Shown: positions 8,970-17,156 of the stretch, piece by piece
Layout of the letters: each line of letters starts with the position of its first letter
How positions within the stretch are numbered: position 1 is the stretch's first letter
NCBI GenBank assembly: GCA_002367635.1
Contig: DFDI01000002.1
Span: 1 to 37,606, forward strand
DNA from: Betaproteobacteria bacterium UBA3031
Lineage (GTDB): Bacteria > Pseudomonadota > Gammaproteobacteria > Burkholderiales > Eutrophovitaceae
Direction: 5' to 3'
DNA: 37,606 bases
The notes under the pieces: generated by a model
The model's input: the letters and a program-made list of their open reading frames with translations, nothing else
Told to the model about the DNA's origin: nothing
Databases searched by the model: none
Program-made: the position numbers and the translations under genes

Positions 8970-9740
8970 ATGGGTCAAACACAAAGTCGAACCGTTTTAA
9001 TTACTGGTGGCGCCACGCGTATAGGTAAACATATTGCCCTAGGGCTAGCGCGGGAGGGTTGGAACATAGCCATCCACTTTAATGAATCACAAGCTGATGC
9101 TGCTGAAGTTAACAAAACCATCAAGGATCTCGGCGTAAAAAGTATGGCCGTTCAGGCAGACTTAGCTCGTGACGACGCGGTCAAGGGTCTCATTTCTAGA
9201 GTGCAGCAAGAATTGGGAAGCGTGGATTGCTTAATCAATAATGCCTCTATGTTCAGCTTTGATACACCTCATGAATTTGACCGCGCGAGCCTTGAGAAGC
9301 ATATGGCCGTCAACTTATATGCCCCGATGTTGTTAATCTCCGAATTCGCAAAACAAATTTCTAAAGGTGCGTCTGGGTGCATTATTAACCTTCTAGACCA
9401 AAAAACACATAACCTCAATTCTGATTTCTTCTCTTATACGCTGAGTAAAATCGCGCTCGAGGCCGCGACAAAATTATTTGCCTCATCCCTCGGGCCAAAC
9501 ATCCGGGTCTGCGGCCTAGCCCCCGGAATAACGCTACCCAGCGGCGAACAAACAACCTCCGAATTTCAAAAAGCGCATAAACTGGCACCCCTTGGAAAAA
9601 GCTCTCTGCCTGAAGACATCGTTGCTGCCGTTAAATATCTTATAAGTGCTCAGGCCGTCACAGGAACCACCTTAATCGTTGATGGCGGTCAACACCTATG
9701 GCCAACAAAGCGAGACGTTCAGTTTGAAATCAACCAATAA
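8970..9740 (+). CDS. folM: FolM-like pteridine reductase (short-chain dehydrogenase)
   Basis: NADPH-dependent SDR of 256 residues, probably reducing dihydromonapterin, dihydrobiopterin or dihydrofolate. The cofactor loop is TGGATRIG (11-18) with an Arg in place of the classical GxG residue, a pteridine-reductase-like trait. NNASMF follows, and the active-site Tyr and Lys are in the SYTLSKIALE block. The LLDQK strand just before it is typical of the FolM/PTR1 branch. An LIVDGG tail near the C-terminus is standard for SDRs. The adjacency to folB 24 bp downstream supports a pterin role. Other SDR functions cannot be excluded from sequence. Confidence 0.78.
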   Translation: MGQTQSRTVLITGGATRIGKHIALGLAREGWNIAIHFNESQADAAEVNKTIKDLGVKSMAVQADLARDDAVKGLISRVQQELGSVDCLINNASMFSFDTPHEFDRASLEKHMAVNLYAPMLLISEFAKQISKGASGCIINLLDQKTHNLNSDFFSYTLSKIALEAATKLFASSLGPNIRVCGLAPGITLPSGEQTTSEFQKAHKLAPLGKSSLPEDIVAAVKYLISAQAVTGTTLIVDGGQHLWPTKRDVQFEINQ

Positions 9741-9764
9741 CGGAAATTTACCCAAGTTAATGAT

Positions 9765-10139
9765 ATGAACTCTGAATCAAAGCCGCATCGAAAAATTTTT
9801 CTTAAAGACATGGCTGTATCTTTATCAATTGGAATACATGACTTTGAAAAACTCAAAAAACAGAATGTGCTCATAAATGTCGAGTTAGACCTTGATCCGA
9901 ACTTGCGTATTTTGGAAGATACGCTCGCAGAAACCGTAGATTATGATTTTTTAAGGACTTCAATCATTAACCTCTCAAACAACGCACATTTCCATCTACA
10001 AGAGACATTTTGCGAGAAGATTCTCGGTCTCTGTCTTGACCACGAGGGAGTTTTAGCGGCAAGAGTCTCGAGCGAAAAGACCGACGTCTATCCAGACTGC
10101 ACATCCGTTGGTTTTGAAATATTTCAAGCGAAAGCCTAA
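9765..10139 (+). CDS. folB: Dihydroneopterin aldolase
   Basis: Cleaves 7,8-dihydroneopterin to 6-hydroxymethyl-dihydropterin and glycolaldehyde in folate synthesis. The 124-residue protein has the SIGIHDFEK motif (Glu in the pterin-binding site), the central ETVDYD block and the conserved Lys in VSSEKTDV near the C-terminus. Length and blocks match the FolB family. It lies between the folM-like reductase and ttcA, 2 bp before the ttcA start, so the three plus-strand genes are probably one transcript. Glycolaldehyde produced here is a potential glycolate/glyoxylate source, but no dedicated link is seen. Confidence 0.93.
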   Translation: MNSESKPHRKIFLKDMAVSLSIGIHDFEKLKKQNVLINVELDLDPNLRILEDTLAETVDYDFLRTSIINLSNNAHFHLQETFCEKILGLCLDHEGVLAARVSSEKTDVYPDCTSVGFEIFQAKA

Positions 10140-10141
10140 CC

Positions 10142-11029
10142 ATGCCATCAGCCACTCAGAAATTGATTTACGAAAACAATAAACTCGTCAAACGACTCCG
10201 CCGGCAAACAGGCGAAGCCATTGCTGACTACGACATGATAGTTGACGGCGACAAAGTTATGGTCTGCCTATCCGGCGGCAAGGACAGCTATACGATGCTA
10301 GACCTGCTGCTTTCACTACGAAGTCATGCTCCGATTCATTTTGATATCGTCGCCGTAAATCTTGACCAAAAACATCCCGGATTTCCTGAAGAAATTCTTC
10401 CTAACTATCTCAAATCGCTCGATGTGGCTTACCATATCGTAGAGCAAGACACCTACAGCATAGTAAAAAGAGTTATTCCTGAAGGAAAGACCATGTGTGG
10501 TTTGTGCTCGCGCATGCGTCGCGGAATCCTTTATCGAACGGCTAAAGATTTAGGTGCAACAAAAATTGCTCTAGGTCATCACCGTGAAGACATATTGGAA
10601 ACATTTTTTTTAAACATGTTCCATGGCGGTCGATTAAAGGCAATGCCGCCCAAGCTGATGTCAGACAATGGCGAACATATCGTTATCAGGCCGCTTGCTT
10701 ATTGCAAAGAAAAAGATATTGCCGCCTATGCTGAAATCAAAGAGTTTCCTATCATTCCTTGCGACCTGTGTGGCTCTCAAGATAATCTACAGCGACAGGT
10801 TACAAAAAGAATGTTGCAAGATTGGGAAAAGAAGCATCCTGGGCGCTTGGATACCATGTTCAGCGCACTCAAAAAGATCTCGCCATCCCACCTTCTCGAC
10901 TCCAGTCTCTATGATTTTAAGAATCTTTCTAAAGACATTCCGGAAGAGGGAGAGGGGGATACCGCCTTTGATCCCGACCCACGGCTGAACCAACCCACAG
11001 TATCGCAGGTCATAGCGCTAAAGCGTTAG
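10142..11029 (+). CDS. ttcA: tRNA 2-thiocytidine(32) synthetase TtcA
   Basis: Iron-sulfur, ATP-dependent thiolation of C32 in certain tRNAs. The 295-residue protein has a PP-loop SGGKDS (44-49) and two CxxC pairs, Cys119/Cys122 (MCGLCSRMRRG) and Cys207/Cys210 (PCDLCGSQ), the layout known for TtcA cluster binding. The GHHRED motif at 145-150 is also typical. It is the last gene of the folM-folB-ttcA set, starting 2 bp after folB. This is one of two PP-loop ATPases in the window; LarE is the other. Confidence 0.96.
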   Translation: MPSATQKLIYENNKLVKRLRRQTGEAIADYDMIVDGDKVMVCLSGGKDSYTMLDLLLSLRSHAPIHFDIVAVNLDQKHPGFPEEILPNYLKSLDVAYHIVEQDTYSIVKRVIPEGKTMCGLCSRMRRGILYRTAKDLGATKIALGHHREDILETFFLNMFHGGRLKAMPPKLMSDNGEHIVIRPLAYCKEKDIAAYAEIKEFPIIPCDLCGSQDNLQRQVTKRMLQDWEKKHPGRLDTMFSALKKISPSHLLDSSLYDFKNLSKDIPEEGEGDTAFDPDPRLNQPTVSQVIALKR

Positions 11030-11065
11030 GCGGTTTTGTTCTCCATATAGCACGGTGAATTTCGA

Positions 11066-11071
11066 TATAAT
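11066..11071 (+). promoter_or_regulatory. Possible -10 element upstream of the glyoxylate aminotransferase
   Basis: A perfect TATAAT lies 67 bp before the ATG at 11138. No good -35 hexamer is found 16-18 bp upstream and there is no TGn extension, so this is only a candidate. The 108-bp gap also contains a strong ribosome site, GAGGAAAT, 6 nt before the ATG. No glycine-riboswitch motif is visible. Confidence 0.35.
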
Positions 11072-11137
11072 GAGCTCCTTTTTATTATTATTCCCAACAA
11101 GCACGATGCAGCACTTTTCATCTGAGGAAATTCTTAA

Positions 11138-12376
11138 ATGAGTAACCAATCATATTCGGATATCAGTTCTTTTTATCCTCCACAAAGAACCCTAATGGGG
11201 CCAGGCCCCTCTGAGATACACCCTCGGGTCTTCTCTGCGATGGGGCGACCTACGATTGGTTATCTCGATCCCGTCTTTGTGCAAATGATGGAGGAACTGA
11301 AAGAATTATTGCGTTACGCGTTTCAAACTAAAAACGCCCTCACCTTTCCCATCTCCGGCCCAGGTTCTGTTGGAATGGAAATGTGCTTCGTCAACATGGT
11401 CAGTCCCGGCGATAAAGTTATCGTTTGTCGTAATGGCGTATTTGGCGGGCGCATGATCGAAAATGTAGAGCGTTGCGGCGGCACCGCTGTCGTGGTTGAC
11501 GATCCCATGGGAAAACCCGTAGATCCTGATAAAGTTCGTGAAGCATTCGTCAAAAATCCAGATGCTAAAATTTTAGCGTTTGTGCACGCTGAAACATCCA
11601 CTGGCGTTCGTTCTGATGCAAAAATGCTCGCAGCCATCGCTCGCGAATACAACGCATTAACTATTGTGGATGCCGTAACCTCGCTTGCTGGCGTTCCCGT
11701 ACTCGTTGACGAATGGGGTCTCGATGCGGTTTATTCCGGCAGCCAGAAATGTCTTTCTTGCACGCCTGGGCTCTCACCAGTTACCTTCAGTGATCGCGTT
11801 GTTGAACTGGTTAAAAATAGAAAACACAAGGTTCAAAGCTGGTTCATGGATCTCAATTTACTTCTCGGCTATTGGGGCGAAAGCAACCGAACCTACCACC
11901 ATACAGCCCCCACCAACTCGCTTTATTCTCTGCATGAAGCGCTCATTATGCTCAGAGACGAAGGGCTTGAAGCCTCGTGGGCCCGCCATAACCGCAATCA
12001 CCTTGCTCTAAAAGCGGGGCTAGAAACTCTTGGGCTTAATTATTTAGTTGCTGAGGAGTATCGACTCCCACAAATGAACGCGGTTTATGTCATGCCAGGA
12101 ATCGATGAGAAAGAAGTGCGACGTCGATTGCTTGTGGAAATGAACATCGAAATAGGAGCGGGCCTAGGCCCATTAGCTGGCAAGATTTGGCGGTTCGGAA
12201 TCATGGGATATAGCTGCAAAATGGAGAACGTCATGCTGTGCTTGTGCGCTCTTGAGAGCATTTTCGACAACATGGGTGCAAAAATTGACGCAGGGGCTGC
12301 TGAGGCAGCCGCTTACCATGCTTACGCAGCTCGGCCTCAGGGCAACAAAAATCCATCAAAAACACAACCTAGTTAG
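11138..12376 (+). CDS. Class V aminotransferase, alanine/serine-glyoxylate type
   Basis: PLP enzyme of 412 residues predicted to transaminate glyoxylate to glycine with alanine, serine or a related donor. LMGPGPSEIHPRV (19-31) is the family N-terminal signature. The HAETSTG motif (150-156), the Asp that holds the PLP pyridine nitrogen (Asp178 in VDAVTS) and the Schiff-base Lys204 (GSQKCLS) are in the expected order. The Ala- and Gly-rich tail after residue 390 is poorly conserved. The donor is not determined; ureidoglycine-glyoxylate aminotransferase (PucG type) is a possible alternative because these proteins look alike, but no purine-catabolism genes are nearby. It stands alone between ttcA and the convergent ahcY. 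A second glyoxylate aminotransferase is at 29310-30485. Confidence 0.85.
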   Translation: MSNQSYSDISSFYPPQRTLMGPGPSEIHPRVFSAMGRPTIGYLDPVFVQMMEELKELLRYAFQTKNALTFPISGPGSVGMEMCFVNMVSPGDKVIVCRNGVFGGRMIENVERCGGTAVVVDDPMGKPVDPDKVREAFVKNPDAKILAFVHAETSTGVRSDAKMLAAIAREYNALTIVDAVTSLAGVPVLVDEWGLDAVYSGSQKCLSCTPGLSPVTFSDRVVELVKNRKHKVQSWFMDLNLLLGYWGESNRTYHHTAPTNSLYSLHEALIMLRDEGLEASWARHNRNHLALKAGLETLGLNYLVAEEYRLPQMNAVYVMPGIDEKEVRRRLLVEMNIEIGAGLGPLAGKIWRFGIMGYSCKMENVMLCLCALESIFDNMGAKIDAGAAEAAAYHAYAARPQGNKNPSKTQPS

Positions 12377-12414
12377 CATAAGGTTGCCTCTCTTTAAGAT
12401 CCCCTTACCAGAAG

Positions 12415-12435
12415 TGAGCGCTTACGCTTAATTTT
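12415..12435 (+). terminator. Weak intrinsic terminator after the aminotransferase
   Basis: TGAGCG and CGCTTA form a 6-bp stem (one G.U pair) around a CTTA loop, followed by ATTTTG. It lies 39 bp after the aminotransferase stop. The stem is short and the T run is only four, so support is modest. Confidence 0.35.
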
Positions 12436-12480
12436 GAGCAAGGCCAGTAATTACTAAACTGAGTATCAATATTTGAACAA

Positions 12481-12504
12481 TCGCCACCGAATCTTCGGTG
12501 GCGA
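12481..12504 (-). terminator. Hairpin downstream of ahcY
   Basis: A perfect 10-bp inverted repeat, TCGCCACCGA and TCGGTGGCGA, with a 4-nt loop lies 19 bp past the ahcY stop. On the minus strand it is followed by TTGTT, a weak U-tract. It separates the convergent ahcY and aminotransferase genes and could act for both strands, though the plus-strand side has no T run. Confidence 0.65.
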
Positions 12505-12522
12505 TCCAAAGCAAGTCAACAA

Positions 12523-13941
12523 TCAGTATCGATACATCTCAGGCTTGTATGGCCCCGTCTTCTCTACTCCAATATACTTCGCCTGCTCATCCGTCAGCTC
12601 GGTCAGCTGCACATTCAAGGTCACCAACTGCAGTCGCGCAACCTTTTCATCAAGGTGCTTAGGCAGCACATGAACGCCTAACGGATACTTATCGGTATCG
12701 TTAAATAGCTCAATTTGTGCGATGACCTGATTAGCAAAAGAAGTACTCATGACAAAGCTGGGGTGGCCGGTGGCACAGCCTAGATTAACGAGTCGGCCTT
12801 CGGCCAAAAGGATAATTTTCTTACCGTCTGGGAAAACTATGTGGTCTACCTGAGGCTTAATGTTCTCCCAAGTGTATTTCTCTATGGAGGCCACATCAAT
12901 TTCATTATCAAAATGACCGATATTGCACACAATGGCTTCATTCTTCATAGCGGCCATGTGGTCATGATGGATCACTTTGTAATTTCCAGTCGCGGTAACA
13001 AAAATATCAGCCTTATCAGCTGCGTATTCCATAGTCACAACGCGGAATCCCTCCATCGCGGCCTGAAGCGCACATATTGGGTCGACTTCCGTGACCCAAA
13101 CCTGAGCTGATAACGCGCGCAGCGCTTGCGCACAACCCTTTCCAACATCACCAAAACCAGCAACTACGGCAACTTTTCCAGCAATCATAACGTCGGTAGC
13201 ACGCTTAATCCCGTCTACCAGCGATTCACGACAGCCGTAGAGGTTGTCAAACTTAGATTTCGTTACTGAATCGTTCACATTGATAGCGGGAAAAGCCAAA
13301 CTCTTATCACTTGCCATTTCATAGAGACGCTTAACACCCGTGGTCGTTTCTTCGGTTACACCTTTGACCGCTGAGAGTCGCGTTGAATACCAATTAGGGT
13401 CAGTAGCTAATTTTTTCTTTATAGCCGCATAAAGTACCCGCTCTTCTTCACTCTTTGGATTATTTAAAACCGTAAGATCACTTTCAGCCTTAGTACCAAG
13501 ATGGAGCAGCAACGTCGCATCACCCCCATCATCAAGAATCATATTCGCTTGATTCGCGGGCCAATCAAAAATCTTATGGGTGTATTCCCAATATTGCTCT
13601 AAAGTTTCGCCCTTAAATGCGTAAACTGGAACACCCGACTCGGCGATCGCCGCACACGCATGATCCTGCGAAGAGTAAATATTACAAGATGCCCAACGAA
13701 CCTCTGCGCCTAACGCGGTCAAGGTTTCTATCAGAACGGCCGTTTGGATCGTCATGTGGAGCGACCCGGCAATTCGAGCGCCCTTGAGCGGCTGGCTGGA
13801 AGCGTACTCCTTTCGAATAGCCATTAGCCCAGACATCTCGATTTCGGCTATCGAGATTTCTTTTCTACCCCAAGAGGCGAGCGATAGATCTGCCACCAAA
13901 TAATCCTCGCCGGATGTTTTTTGTTGCGATACTGCTGACAT
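12523..13941 (-). CDS. ahcY: S-adenosylhomocysteinase
   Basis: NAD-dependent hydrolysis of S-adenosylhomocysteine to adenosine and homocysteine, relieving product inhibition of methyltransferases. The 472-residue length is typical of bacterial AhcY with the extra central insertion (about 150-190). Landmarks are LHMTIQTAVL (61-70), DDGGDAT (137-143), the NAD loop AGFGDVGKG (261-269) and the C-terminal KPEMYRY tail that contacts the cofactor. A strong Shine-Dalgarno sequence, AAGGAGGG, sits 6 nt before the ATG. The 5' leader carries an SAH riboswitch and terminator (described separately), so expression should follow SAH level. metK is immediately upstream on the same strand. Confidence 0.98.
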   Translation of the reverse strand: MSAVSQQKTSGEDYLVADLSLASWGRKEISIAEIEMSGLMAIRKEYASSQPLKGARIAGSLHMTIQTAVLIETLTALGAEVRWASCNIYSSQDHACAAIAESGVPVYAFKGETLEQYWEYTHKIFDWPANQANMILDDGGDATLLLHLGTKAESDLTVLNNPKSEEERVLYAAIKKKLATDPNWYSTRLSAVKGVTEETTTGVKRLYEMASDKSLAFPAINVNDSVTKSKFDNLYGCRESLVDGIKRATDVMIAGKVAVVAGFGDVGKGCAQALRALSAQVWVTEVDPICALQAAMEGFRVVTMEYAADKADIFVTATGNYKVIHHDHMAAMKNEAIVCNIGHFDNEIDVASIEKYTWENIKPQVDHIVFPDGKKIILLAEGRLVNLGCATGHPSFVMSTSFANQVIAQIELFNDTDKYPLGVHVLPKHLDEKVARLQLVTLNVQLTELTDEQAKYIGVEKTGPYKPEMYRY

Positions 13942-13983
13942 TTACTGCCCTCCTTAAACAAAGCATATTCGGCTTGGGGCAAT

Positions 13984-14025
13984 AAAAAACGCCCACAAAC
14001 CAATAACTTACTAGTTTGTGAGCGC
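13984..14025 (-). terminator. Riboswitch-controlled intrinsic terminator in the ahcY leader
   Basis: On the minus strand, GCGCTCACAAAC (14025-14014) pairs with GTTTGTGGGCG (14000-13990) with one G.U pair, around a 13-nt loop, followed directly by six T (13989-13984). The outer part of the 5' arm, GCGCTC, is also the pseudoknot strand of the SAH aptamer. The two folds are therefore mutually exclusive. Terminator forming without ligand and being blocked with SAH is the inferred mechanism. Confidence 0.85.
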
Positions 14026-14084
14026 CGTTTCCTGTGCTGAGCCTAGCCCTCCGTTATATTGGAAGGGTCGCAACGCTCCTCAGC
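14018..14084 (-). promoter_or_regulatory. SAH riboswitch aptamer (ahcY leader)
   Basis: The minus strand shows the conserved SAH-riboswitch blocks. GCTGAG (14084-14079) pairs with CTCAGC (14041-14036) to form P1. GAGCG (14078-14074) is followed by TTGCGA, and CCCTTCC/GGAGGG forms P2. The conserved CTAGGCTC precedes the P1 closing strand, and ACGGCGCTCAC ends the aptamer. GAGCG and CGCTC (14024-14020) can form the H-type pseudoknot. The layout matches the class described upstream of ahcY in beta- and gammaproteobacteria. Placement before ahcY agrees with the known role of sensing S-adenosylhomocysteine and rejecting SAM. Confidence 0.93.
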
Positions 14085-14094
14085 AATTACAATT

Positions 14095-14124
14095 AGTATA
14101 CTACGACTACAAAGCCGCCTTCAA
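14095..14124 (-). promoter_or_regulatory. Promoter for the SAH riboswitch-ahcY transcript
   Basis: Minus-strand TTGAAG (14124-14119) and TATACT (14100-14095) are separated by 18 bp. Transcription would begin near 14088, a few bases before the aptamer P1 helix. The -35 lies inside the last codons of metK, so ahcY can be expressed separately from metK. Confidence 0.65.
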
Positions 14125-15264
14125 AGTTTCAACTTTATCGAGCCCTTCCCAAGAAAACTCCGGCTCATCTCGACCAAAATGGCCATATGCTGCTGTTTTT
14201 TCATAGATTGGACGCAACAAGTTAAGCATTTTAACGATACCCTTAGGCCGCAAATCAAAGTTTGCCGCAACCAACTTCGAGATTTGTTCATCGTCCATGC
14301 GTCCGGTGCCAAAGGTGGTTACCGAAACACTTGTCGGCTCAGCAACCCCGATCGCATAGGAAATTTGCACTTCACATTTAGAGGCTAATCCTGCAGCAAC
14401 GATATTCTTCGCCACATAACGAGCTGCGTAGGCTGCCGAACGATCCACTTTGGATGGGTCTTTTCCAGAAAAAGCTCCTCCGCCATGATGCGCAGCACCC
14501 CCATACGTATCCACGATTATCTTTCGACCCGTTAAGCCACAATCACCTTGTGGACCACCCACGACAAAGCGTCCGGTTGGGTTCACCAGATACTTGATTT
14601 CTCCCTTCATCAAATAATTGGGTATAACTGGTTTAATGATCTCCTCAATCACAGCCTCTCTAATTTGGGCTAACTCCATCTCAGGTGCATGCTGGGTCGA
14701 CAATACAACGGTATCAATAGCCTGAGGTTTGCCATCAACATATCTCAGGGTTACCTGAGACTTCGCATCTGGTCTCAACCAGGGTAAACGCCCGTCCCGG
14801 CGCAGTTCAGACTGCCGCTCAACCAACCGATGGGATAGATGAATCGCTAACGGCATATAAACGTCTGTTTCATCACAGGCGTAGCCAAACATCAAGCCCT
14901 GATCACCAGCGCCTTGATTCAACGGGTCATCATGCGCCGCATCAACCCCCTGCTTGATGTCGGGACTCTGTTTATCATAGGCAACTAGAACAGAACACCC
15001 TCTATAATCAATACCGTAATCCGTGTTGTCATAGCCAATACGCTTCAACGTATCCCTAGCGACTTGCTGAAAATCAACATTGGCTGAAGTCGTGATCTCA
15101 CCAGCCATAACCACAAGTCCAGTGTTGACTAGCGTTTCAGCGGCAACCCTTGCGACAGGATCTTGCGCTAAAATAGCATCTAATACTGCATCCGAGATTT
15201 GATCCGCCACTTTATCAGGGTGGCCCTCAGAAACGGATTCAGATGTAAACAAGTATTCACGCAT
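14107..15264 (-). CDS. metK: S-adenosylmethionine synthetase
   Basis: Makes SAM from ATP and methionine with release of phosphate and pyrophosphate; cytosolic tetramer. The product of 385 residues has GHPDKVAD (14-21), the GAGDQGLMFGYA motif, the phosphate-binding GGGAFSGKDPSKVDRS loop and a C-terminus typical of MetK. The ATG at 15264 was chosen because MREYLFTSES matches the family start and AAGG lies 10-11 nt upstream; a TTG two codons earlier is less likely. metK is divergent from the LpxL-like pair across a 77-bp gap, in which I see no SAM riboswitch or clear promoter. ahcY follows with its own leader. Confidence 0.98.
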   Translation of the reverse strand: MREYLFTSESVSEGHPDKVADQISDAVLDAILAQDPVARVAAETLVNTGLVVMAGEITTSANVDFQQVARDTLKRIGYDNTDYGIDYRGCSVLVAYDKQSPDIKQGVDAAHDDPLNQGAGDQGLMFGYACDETDVYMPLAIHLSHRLVERQSELRRDGRLPWLRPDAKSQVTLRYVDGKPQAIDTVVLSTQHAPEMELAQIREAVIEEIIKPVIPNYLMKGEIKYLVNPTGRFVVGGPQGDCGLTGRKIIVDTYGGAAHHGGGAFSGKDPSKVDRSAAYAARYVAKNIVAAGLASKCEVQISYAIGVAEPTSVSVTTFGTGRMDDEQISKLVAANFDLRPKGIVKMLNLLRPIYEKTAAYGHFGRDEPEFSWEGLDKVETLKAAL

Positions 15265-15341
15265 ATACAATTTACCTTAAGACTTCTGTAAAAGGATGCG
15301 AAGAATACCAAATATGCGCTAAAACGCCAAATGGTACAGTC

Positions 15342-16211
15342 ATGATAACCATGATTTTCAGATGCTTAGGGAAGTTACCCCTGCATTTCCTGCATCGCCT
15401 TGGCTGGATTTTAGGTCACTTCATATTCATGACCTCCCCAGGTTATGCACAGCGAATACGCGAAAACATTTCCAAAAGTGATATTGTCAGCAATAACTAT
15501 GAGCTAAAAAAGCTCATTAAAAACAATGCTATAGAGAGCGGAAAGGCACTTGCCGAATTGCCGAGAATTTGGTTTCCGCCTAATCAAGGCTCTGCCGCCC
15601 TTATGAAGCAAGTACACGGCTGGGACCTTGTCGAGGCGGGCTTGGGGCGCGGCCAGGGATTAATCCTCCTTACTCCGCACATTGGATGCTTTGAGATCAT
15701 CCCGCATTATTTGGCCACGAAATTTCCCTTCACAGCTCTCTACCGACCTCCCAAATTAAGCTTTTTGGAGCCTCTAATGATGAGTGGACGGAAACGGGAA
15801 CATATTCAATTGGCAACTACTGACGTTTCTGGCGTGAGGGTCCTACTTAAAGCCCTCAAAAGAGGGGAGGCTATTGGCGTCCTTCCCGATCAGGTGCCTG
15901 GCTCGGGCGATGGGGAATGGGCTGAATTCTTTCAAAGACCCGCGTACACTATGACCATATGGTCGCGTTTAGCTGAAAAAAGTGGCGCTACCGTTTTATT
16001 AATGGCCACAAAAAGACTGTCTAGGGGCGCCGGTTTCGAGCTCTTCTTCCGAGCAATACCTCCCCAACTGGAAGGAGAAACCCGTTCGAGACAACTGAAC
16101 CGAGGCTTAGAAATTTTGATTAAAGAAAATCCCAGTCAATTTCTTTGGTCCTATAACCGCTATAAAAATCCATCCAACGAAAATAGGCAAAAGACCGCGA
16201 TTACGCAGTGA
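15342..16211 (+). CDS. LpxL/HtrB-type lipid A acyltransferase, copy 1
   Basis: Inner-membrane late acyltransferase predicted to add a secondary acyl chain to Kdo2-lipid IVA. The protein is 289 residues with a hydrophobic N-terminal segment (about 10-32). The catalytic HX4E motif is TPHIGCFE (His113, Glu118), and YRPPK and a DQVPG block follow in the usual order. Start sites at 15342 or 15351 are both possible as ribosome signals are weak. It is followed 36 bp later by a second, divergent copy. Which chain or position each adds (LpxL versus LpxM role) cannot be read from sequence. Tandem acyltransferases beside metK and dapF are common in betaproteobacteria. Confidence 0.87.
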   Translation: MITMIFRCLGKLPLHFLHRLGWILGHFIFMTSPGYAQRIRENISKSDIVSNNYELKKLIKNNAIESGKALAELPRIWFPPNQGSAALMKQVHGWDLVEAGLGRGQGLILLTPHIGCFEIIPHYLATKFPFTALYRPPKLSFLEPLMMSGRKREHIQLATTDVSGVRVLLKALKRGEAIGVLPDQVPGSGDGEWAEFFQRPAYTMTIWSRLAEKSGATVLLMATKRLSRGAGFELFFRAIPPQLEGETRSRQLNRGLEILIKENPSQFLWSYNRYKNPSNENRQKTAITQ

Positions 16212-16247
16212 TTAGACTCCATTCCATACTGTTCCGCCTCTCAGTTA

Positions 16248-17120
16248 ATGACTAGAATTGCATTGACCATACTCTGGGCGCTACACTTTTTGCCCCGACA
16301 CCTATTGAGCTTATTTGGGCAGCTCATAGGTCTTTTGTTTTTCTTGCTATCAAGTGAACGCAGGCGTGTCGTTAAAACAAATCTTAAGCTTTGTTTCCCA
16401 ACCCTGACCCCTCAACAAATAAGAACCTTAACGACAAATCACTTTATGGCGCTCGGTCGAGCGATCGCGGATTGTTCGATTGCTTGGTGGTCCAGCAGCG
16501 CTGCAATCAAAAAACTAGCACGAATCCGCGGCAAGGAAATGCTCGATCAAGCTCTCACTGAAGGCCCCGTCATAGTCCTTGCCCCTCACTTTGTCGGGCT
16601 CGAAATCCTTGGCATAAGACTCTCCCTGGAAGAGAACGCGCAATCGATGTACAGCAATCAAAAGGATCCCGTGCTGAATCAATTTTTAATTTCCAGGCGC
16701 ACTCGATTTAGAGATATTCGACTCATCTCCAGGCAGGATGGGATCAAAAGCGTAGTTCGCGCGCTCAAAGCAAGGTTGCCTCTATTTTTTCTTCCAGATA
16801 TGGACCTCGGCGCTAAAGATGCGGTGTTTGTCCCTTTCTTCGGCGTTAACGCAGCCACTGTAGACGCAGTGCCGCGGTTAGCGATGTTAACTAATGCAAA
16901 AATTGTTCCCGTAACCGTGCGTCAATTTGGTCCAAATAAACCCTATGAGATCGAATTTTTTCCTGCTTGGGATAACTACCCGTCTGGCGACTTATTAGCC
17001 GATACCAAATTCATGAATGAGTTTATTGAAAGCCAAGTTAAAAAAATGCCCGAGCAGTATTATTGGGTACACAAACGATTTAAAACGCGACCCTCTGATG
17101 AGCCATCACTGTACGATTAA
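16248..17120 (+). CDS. LpxL/HtrB-type lipid A acyltransferase, copy 2
   Basis: Second member of the family, 290 residues, with a hydrophobic segment at about 8-35 followed by an ERRRVVKTNLKLCF block (37-50), the part of the family that classically reads 'R....NL..CFP'. The HX4E motif is APHFVGLE (His114, Glu119) and the later FLPDMDLG and FFG blocks are intact. It retains the RRVVKTN region better than copy 1, so the two copies are diverged rather than a recent duplication. A role in the second late acylation of lipid A is inferred. It lies 36 bp after copy 1 and 36 bp before the GNAT gene. Confidence 0.88.
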   Translation: MTRIALTILWALHFLPRHLLSLFGQLIGLLFFLLSSERRRVVKTNLKLCFPTLTPQQIRTLTTNHFMALGRAIADCSIAWWSSSAAIKKLARIRGKEMLDQALTEGPVIVLAPHFVGLEILGIRLSLEENAQSMYSNQKDPVLNQFLISRRTRFRDIRLISRQDGIKSVVRALKARLPLFFLPDMDLGAKDAVFVPFFGVNAATVDAVPRLAMLTNAKIVPVTVRQFGPNKPYEIEFFPAWDNYPSGDLLADTKFMNEFIESQVKKMPEQYYWVHKRFKTRPSDEPSLYD

Positions 17121-17156
17121 GTCTTCACGAAAAATGAATCGGCCAGGATTCGACTT

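Noticed and set aside
11030..11137. Possible glycine riboswitch ahead of the glyoxylate aminotransferase
   Set aside because: No GGAGAG-type paired aptamer blocks; only a TATAAT and a ribosome site can be seen.
15265..15341. SAM riboswitch in front of metK
   Set aside because: The gap is only 77 bp, shared with a divergent gene, and none of the conserved SAM-I or SAM-II blocks is present.
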